From Cysteiniphilum litorale (lineage in GTDB: Bacteria > Pseudomonadota > Gammaproteobacteria > Francisellales > Francisellaceae), in contig NZ_QLIQ01000011.1 in assembly GCF_003428165.1 (NCBI RefSeq), forward strand, positions 1 through 64,000: a DNA stretch of 64,000 bases. Direction: 5' to 3'. Positions 61,713 through 64,000 of the stretch are shown here, one piece after another (position 1 is the stretch's first letter; every line of letters begins with the position of its first letter). The translations under genes and the position numbers were made by a program. The notes beneath the pieces were generated by a model, which did no database searches, was not told where the DNA came from, and saw only the letters and a list, made by a program, of their open reading frames with translations.

Positions 61713-63584
61713 ATGTTTAAAATAAAAAGCATAATGCTTTACCTTGGCATCTTGAGTGCGGGTTATGTTGAAGTTGTAAATGCAACTAATCAGGAGATGA
61801 CTGGAGAGACATTTAATTCATTAGGGTTTTATGATGCTTGCAATCCAACTCAACTTGATTATGAAAATGCAAAGAAATGTATTTGGTTTGATGAAGTCTT
61901 AGACTCAAGAACATTAATAACTGCCCCTGCTCCAATCAGTATAATGGATCAATTAGGAATTAAGTATGACCGTTCTGATCTGGGGAGTTTTGAATATAAT
62001 GGCGCGGAACACACGTTTTTGTATCCAACTTATGAGTATAAATCGCCTAAATTTGAGAGTGGCATGGCATACTGTCAAGCGTTATCGGATTTAAGGTTTG
62101 CTGGTAGAAGTGATTGGAGACTGTCTACTATGGCGCACCTAAGAGCACTTCATTTAAGCTATAAAGACGTTACCAAAAAAGTTTCAGCTCCTTATTTATT
62201 GGAAAATTTATATTATATAATGGGTACTGTTAGTAACAATGCTGAAAACATTAAATATAAAACTAAAGGATTAATAACTGACTTTGATTTTGAATATGAT
62301 CATGCGAGAGTTAAAGATAAAGATCATGGTGTAGTTTCCTGCTATTCAAATGATAAATATTCAACCTCTCATACCCCAACAATGACTATGGTTAGTGCTA
62401 AAAGAAGTCAGTTAACATCAGAAGCATATGAAAGTTGTTTTAATAGTGAATATCCCAAGCATTTTCATATTTTTTCAGATAATGAAGGACATATTCCATG
62501 CTTCCGAAAGGGGGAAATTTTAATGCCTGGGATATTGTGGTTTGATTTTAATGAAAACTTTGAGTATGCCTTACAAGGAGCTAGCCTAACCATCATGCCA
62601 AATTATTTAGATTCTGCAGTAACTTGGTATAGGATATCGCCAGAGGGGAGGCAGACTATTATTTCTAGAAACTACTCTTATACATTGGATGACAGTGATA
62701 TAGGGAATACAATTGCTGTTTGTTCTGATATGCATTATGACTCAGGAAAATATAACAAATGTGCCTTTATTGGTGCAGGGAGCAAATATTTCCCATATGG
62801 GTATTGGGATTCTGAAAAGTCGAGCTCAGCAGTCATAGAAGACTCAAATATAGATGAGATATTTAAATATGAACTAGGAACTCTTGTGGCTAATGATTAT
62901 TACAATGGTAGATTGCCGTTGGGTGCTGCATTTCGAGTTAGAATAGCTTCAGAAGGGTATGATATTGAAGTAATTGATATTAATGAAAAACAATTAACAG
63001 AATACTGGAGAGAGGAATGGCGCTATCCTATGTTAATTGCCTCAACGGTTAATGATAGTAGCACATTTATAAAAATTGGTCAGTTACACAAAGATTTGAA
63101 CAGTATTTTGCCAATAGCTAGTTCATATCAAAATGTTATATACTCACGCCTACCAAATGTTTCGGTGTTTATAGAGCTTATTATTGAAGATCAATCATCT
63201 GAGGTTGAGTATGTTAATCACATGCATCAAAAACGCTTTAATGATTTGTCAACGTATAGATTTAATATAATGAATTTATCGTCTTCTAATAATAGCTTAT
63301 CTTTGCCAAATAACCTTCCTGCAACGACTACTTTAATCGCTAAAATTAACTGCGACAAAGATTTATCTGAGTTAATAAGTGTTTATTTTCCAACAGTTGA
63401 ATCTGGTATATCATATCGTTGGCCAGCTACTCTTGCAAAAACATTGAACTCTCGTAGTAAATGTGTAATTGCAGGTGAGAAAAAAGATAATGGTTCAGGT
63501 GAAGTTGAGGTAATTCAAAGCGAATATCGCAATAATGTTTACTCAAGAGATGAAACAACTTTAATTACTATCGAGCTTATGTAA
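61713..63584 (+). CDS. secreted protein with DUF1566-like N-terminal region
   Basis: About 623 residues. Signal peptide (MFKIKSIMLYLGILSAGYVEVVNA); the ATG at 61713 is preferred over the open frame from 61641, as it is followed directly by a normal leader and has GGGGG upstream. Residues of about 30-200 follow the DUF1566 plan (CIWFDEVLD, AYCQALSDLRFAGRSDWRLSTMAHLRAL). A middle Ig-like stretch (AVTWYRISPEGRQTIISRNYSYTLDDSDIGNTIAVCSD) follows, then a C-terminal region I cannot place. It is related in layout to the large DUF1566 protein upstream but lacks the propeller and repeats. Confidence 0.6.
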   Translation: MFKIKSIMLYLGILSAGYVEVVNATNQEMTGETFNSLGFYDACNPTQLDYENAKKCIWFDEVLDSRTLITAPAPISIMDQLGIKYDRSDLGSFEYNGAEHTFLYPTYEYKSPKFESGMAYCQALSDLRFAGRSDWRLSTMAHLRALHLSYKDVTKKVSAPYLLENLYYIMGTVSNNAENIKYKTKGLITDFDFEYDHARVKDKDHGVVSCYSNDKYSTSHTPTMTMVSAKRSQLTSEAYESCFNSEYPKHFHIFSDNEGHIPCFRKGEILMPGILWFDFNENFEYALQGASLTIMPNYLDSAVTWYRISPEGRQTIISRNYSYTLDDSDIGNTIAVCSDMHYDSGKYNKCAFIGAGSKYFPYGYWDSEKSSSAVIEDSNIDEIFKYELGTLVANDYYNGRLPLGAAFRVRIASEGYDIEVIDINEKQLTEYWREEWRYPMLIASTVNDSSTFIKIGQLHKDLNSILPIASSYQNVIYSRLPNVSVFIELIIEDQSSEVEYVNHMHQKRFNDLSTYRFNIMNLSSSNNSLSLPNNLPATTTLIAKINCDKDLSELISVYFPTVESGISYRWPATLAKTLNSRSKCVIAGEKKDNGSGEVEVIQSEYRNNVYSRDETTLITIELM

Positions 63585-63698
63585 TTTTCTTAAGCAGTTT
63601 AGATGTTTAGTATGGGGTGAGTTTAATAAATGGTATCTTAAATCAGAAAAGATTAATGATTAAATAGGATGGCATTAAAAAAGGATAAGAGGGATTTT

Positions 63699-64000
63699 AT
63701 GAAAATATTGTCTATATGTGTATATATGTTTGGCTTTTGGTTCTCACTACAAGCTTATGGCGCCTTTCATAAGGAAGCGCAAAGTTCGAAGAGCGTCAAT
63801 ACTATTAATGATCTAATTCAATCTGGTAGCTATGGTCATTCTGTGATTTTGCGAGGAAATATCACTAGTCAAATTTCAAGCGGTAAGTATCAATTCCAAG
63901 ATGATCAAGGAGATGTTATTACGGTTGAGATTAGCGAGTATGTAATTGGGAAAATGGATATCACCCCATTGGATAAGGTTAAGATATATGGCACGTTGGA
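63699..64000 (+). CDS. YgiW/YdeI-family OB-fold (BOF) stress protein, cut by the window edge
   Basis: The first 100 residues are visible. A signal peptide (ends about LQAYGAF) is followed by SVNTINDLIQSGSYGHSVILRGNIT, YQFQDDQGDVITVEI and DKVKIYGTL, the beta-strand pattern of the BOF domain found in YgiW/YdeI periplasmic stress proteins. AAGAGGGA precedes the ATG. The 3' end lies outside the window. Confidence 0.75.
   Translation, partial: MKILSICVYMFGFWFSLQAYGAFHKEAQSSKSVNTINDLIQSGSYGHSVILRGNITSQISSGKYQFQDDQGDVITVEISEYVIGKMDITPLDKVKIYGTL

Overview
The window is a stretch of AT-rich gammaproteobacterial chromosome. The gene content (ddl-ftsQ-ftsA-ftsZ, lpxD-fabZ-lpxA-lpxB, rpoH, parC, recO, coaD, potABC) and the E. 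coli-like tRNA-Glu and tRNA-Ala suggest a member of the Thiotrichales, perhaps a Francisella/Fastidiosibacteraceae relative. That placement is inferred from gene content and protein wording only; no 16S or other phylogenetic marker is present.

Layout. 0-3 kb: a 5'-truncated gltB fragment followed by an intact gltD. 3-10.2 kb: ttcA (reverse), then ddl-ftsQ-ftsA-ftsZ, an A-type Fe-S carrier plus sufT, and coaD. 10.2-19.7 kb: a LysR regulator divergent from a TSUP-family exporter, a thioredoxin-like 2Fe-2S ferredoxin, lysO, pmbA, mltA, the polyamine ABC genes potA-potB-potC without potD, a transporter remnant and a PACE-type efflux gene. 20-24.9 kb: proC-yggT, an MFS pump, rpoH, a tRNA-Ala/tRNA-Glu unit with a near-consensus promoter and terminator, and a type IV pilin-like gene. 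24.9-26.8 kb: a compact three-gene cluster of HvfA/HvfB/HvfC (bufferin/methanobactin-like) type, consisting of a Cys-rich exported precursor, a DUF692 enzyme and a DUF2063 partner. 27.4-35.6 kb: cysteine desulfurase, a SufE-like protein, recO, parC, an unknown membrane protein, a lytic-transglycosylase-like lipoprotein, tdk and an MFS transporter.

35.8-44.6 kb is the most unusual region. Three paralogous membrane-anchored proteins alternate with two short 5' remnants of a large gene and end in a full-length 1628-residue protein with a lipase (GHSLGG) domain, EF-hand-like loops and RTX calcium-binding repeats. The layout looks like an expanded immunity array in front of a secreted lipase toxin, with direct repeats showing how it grew. 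44.7-49.4 kb is core again: a ZipA-like gene, lpxB, lpxA, fabZ, lpxD and rpsT. 49.6-56.2 kb holds an orphan OmpR-type regulator divergent from a four-gene alternate chaperone-usher (CS1/CFA-like) pilus operon. 56.5-64 kb is a surface-protein region: a 1287-residue protein with propeller, DUF1566 and Ig/PKD-like repeats, a DUF3943 protein, another DUF1566-like protein and the start of a YgiW/OB-fold stress protein.

At least three families of short dispersed palindromic elements sit in the gaps. One is a 167-bp MITE-like family with terminal sequence TATACC(G/C), and one of its copies supplies the stop codon of ttcA. A second is a family of about 190 bp with GC-rich hairpin arms. The third is a small REP-like hairpin. 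Two heptanucleotide tandem arrays are also present, one of them directly in front of ftsZ.
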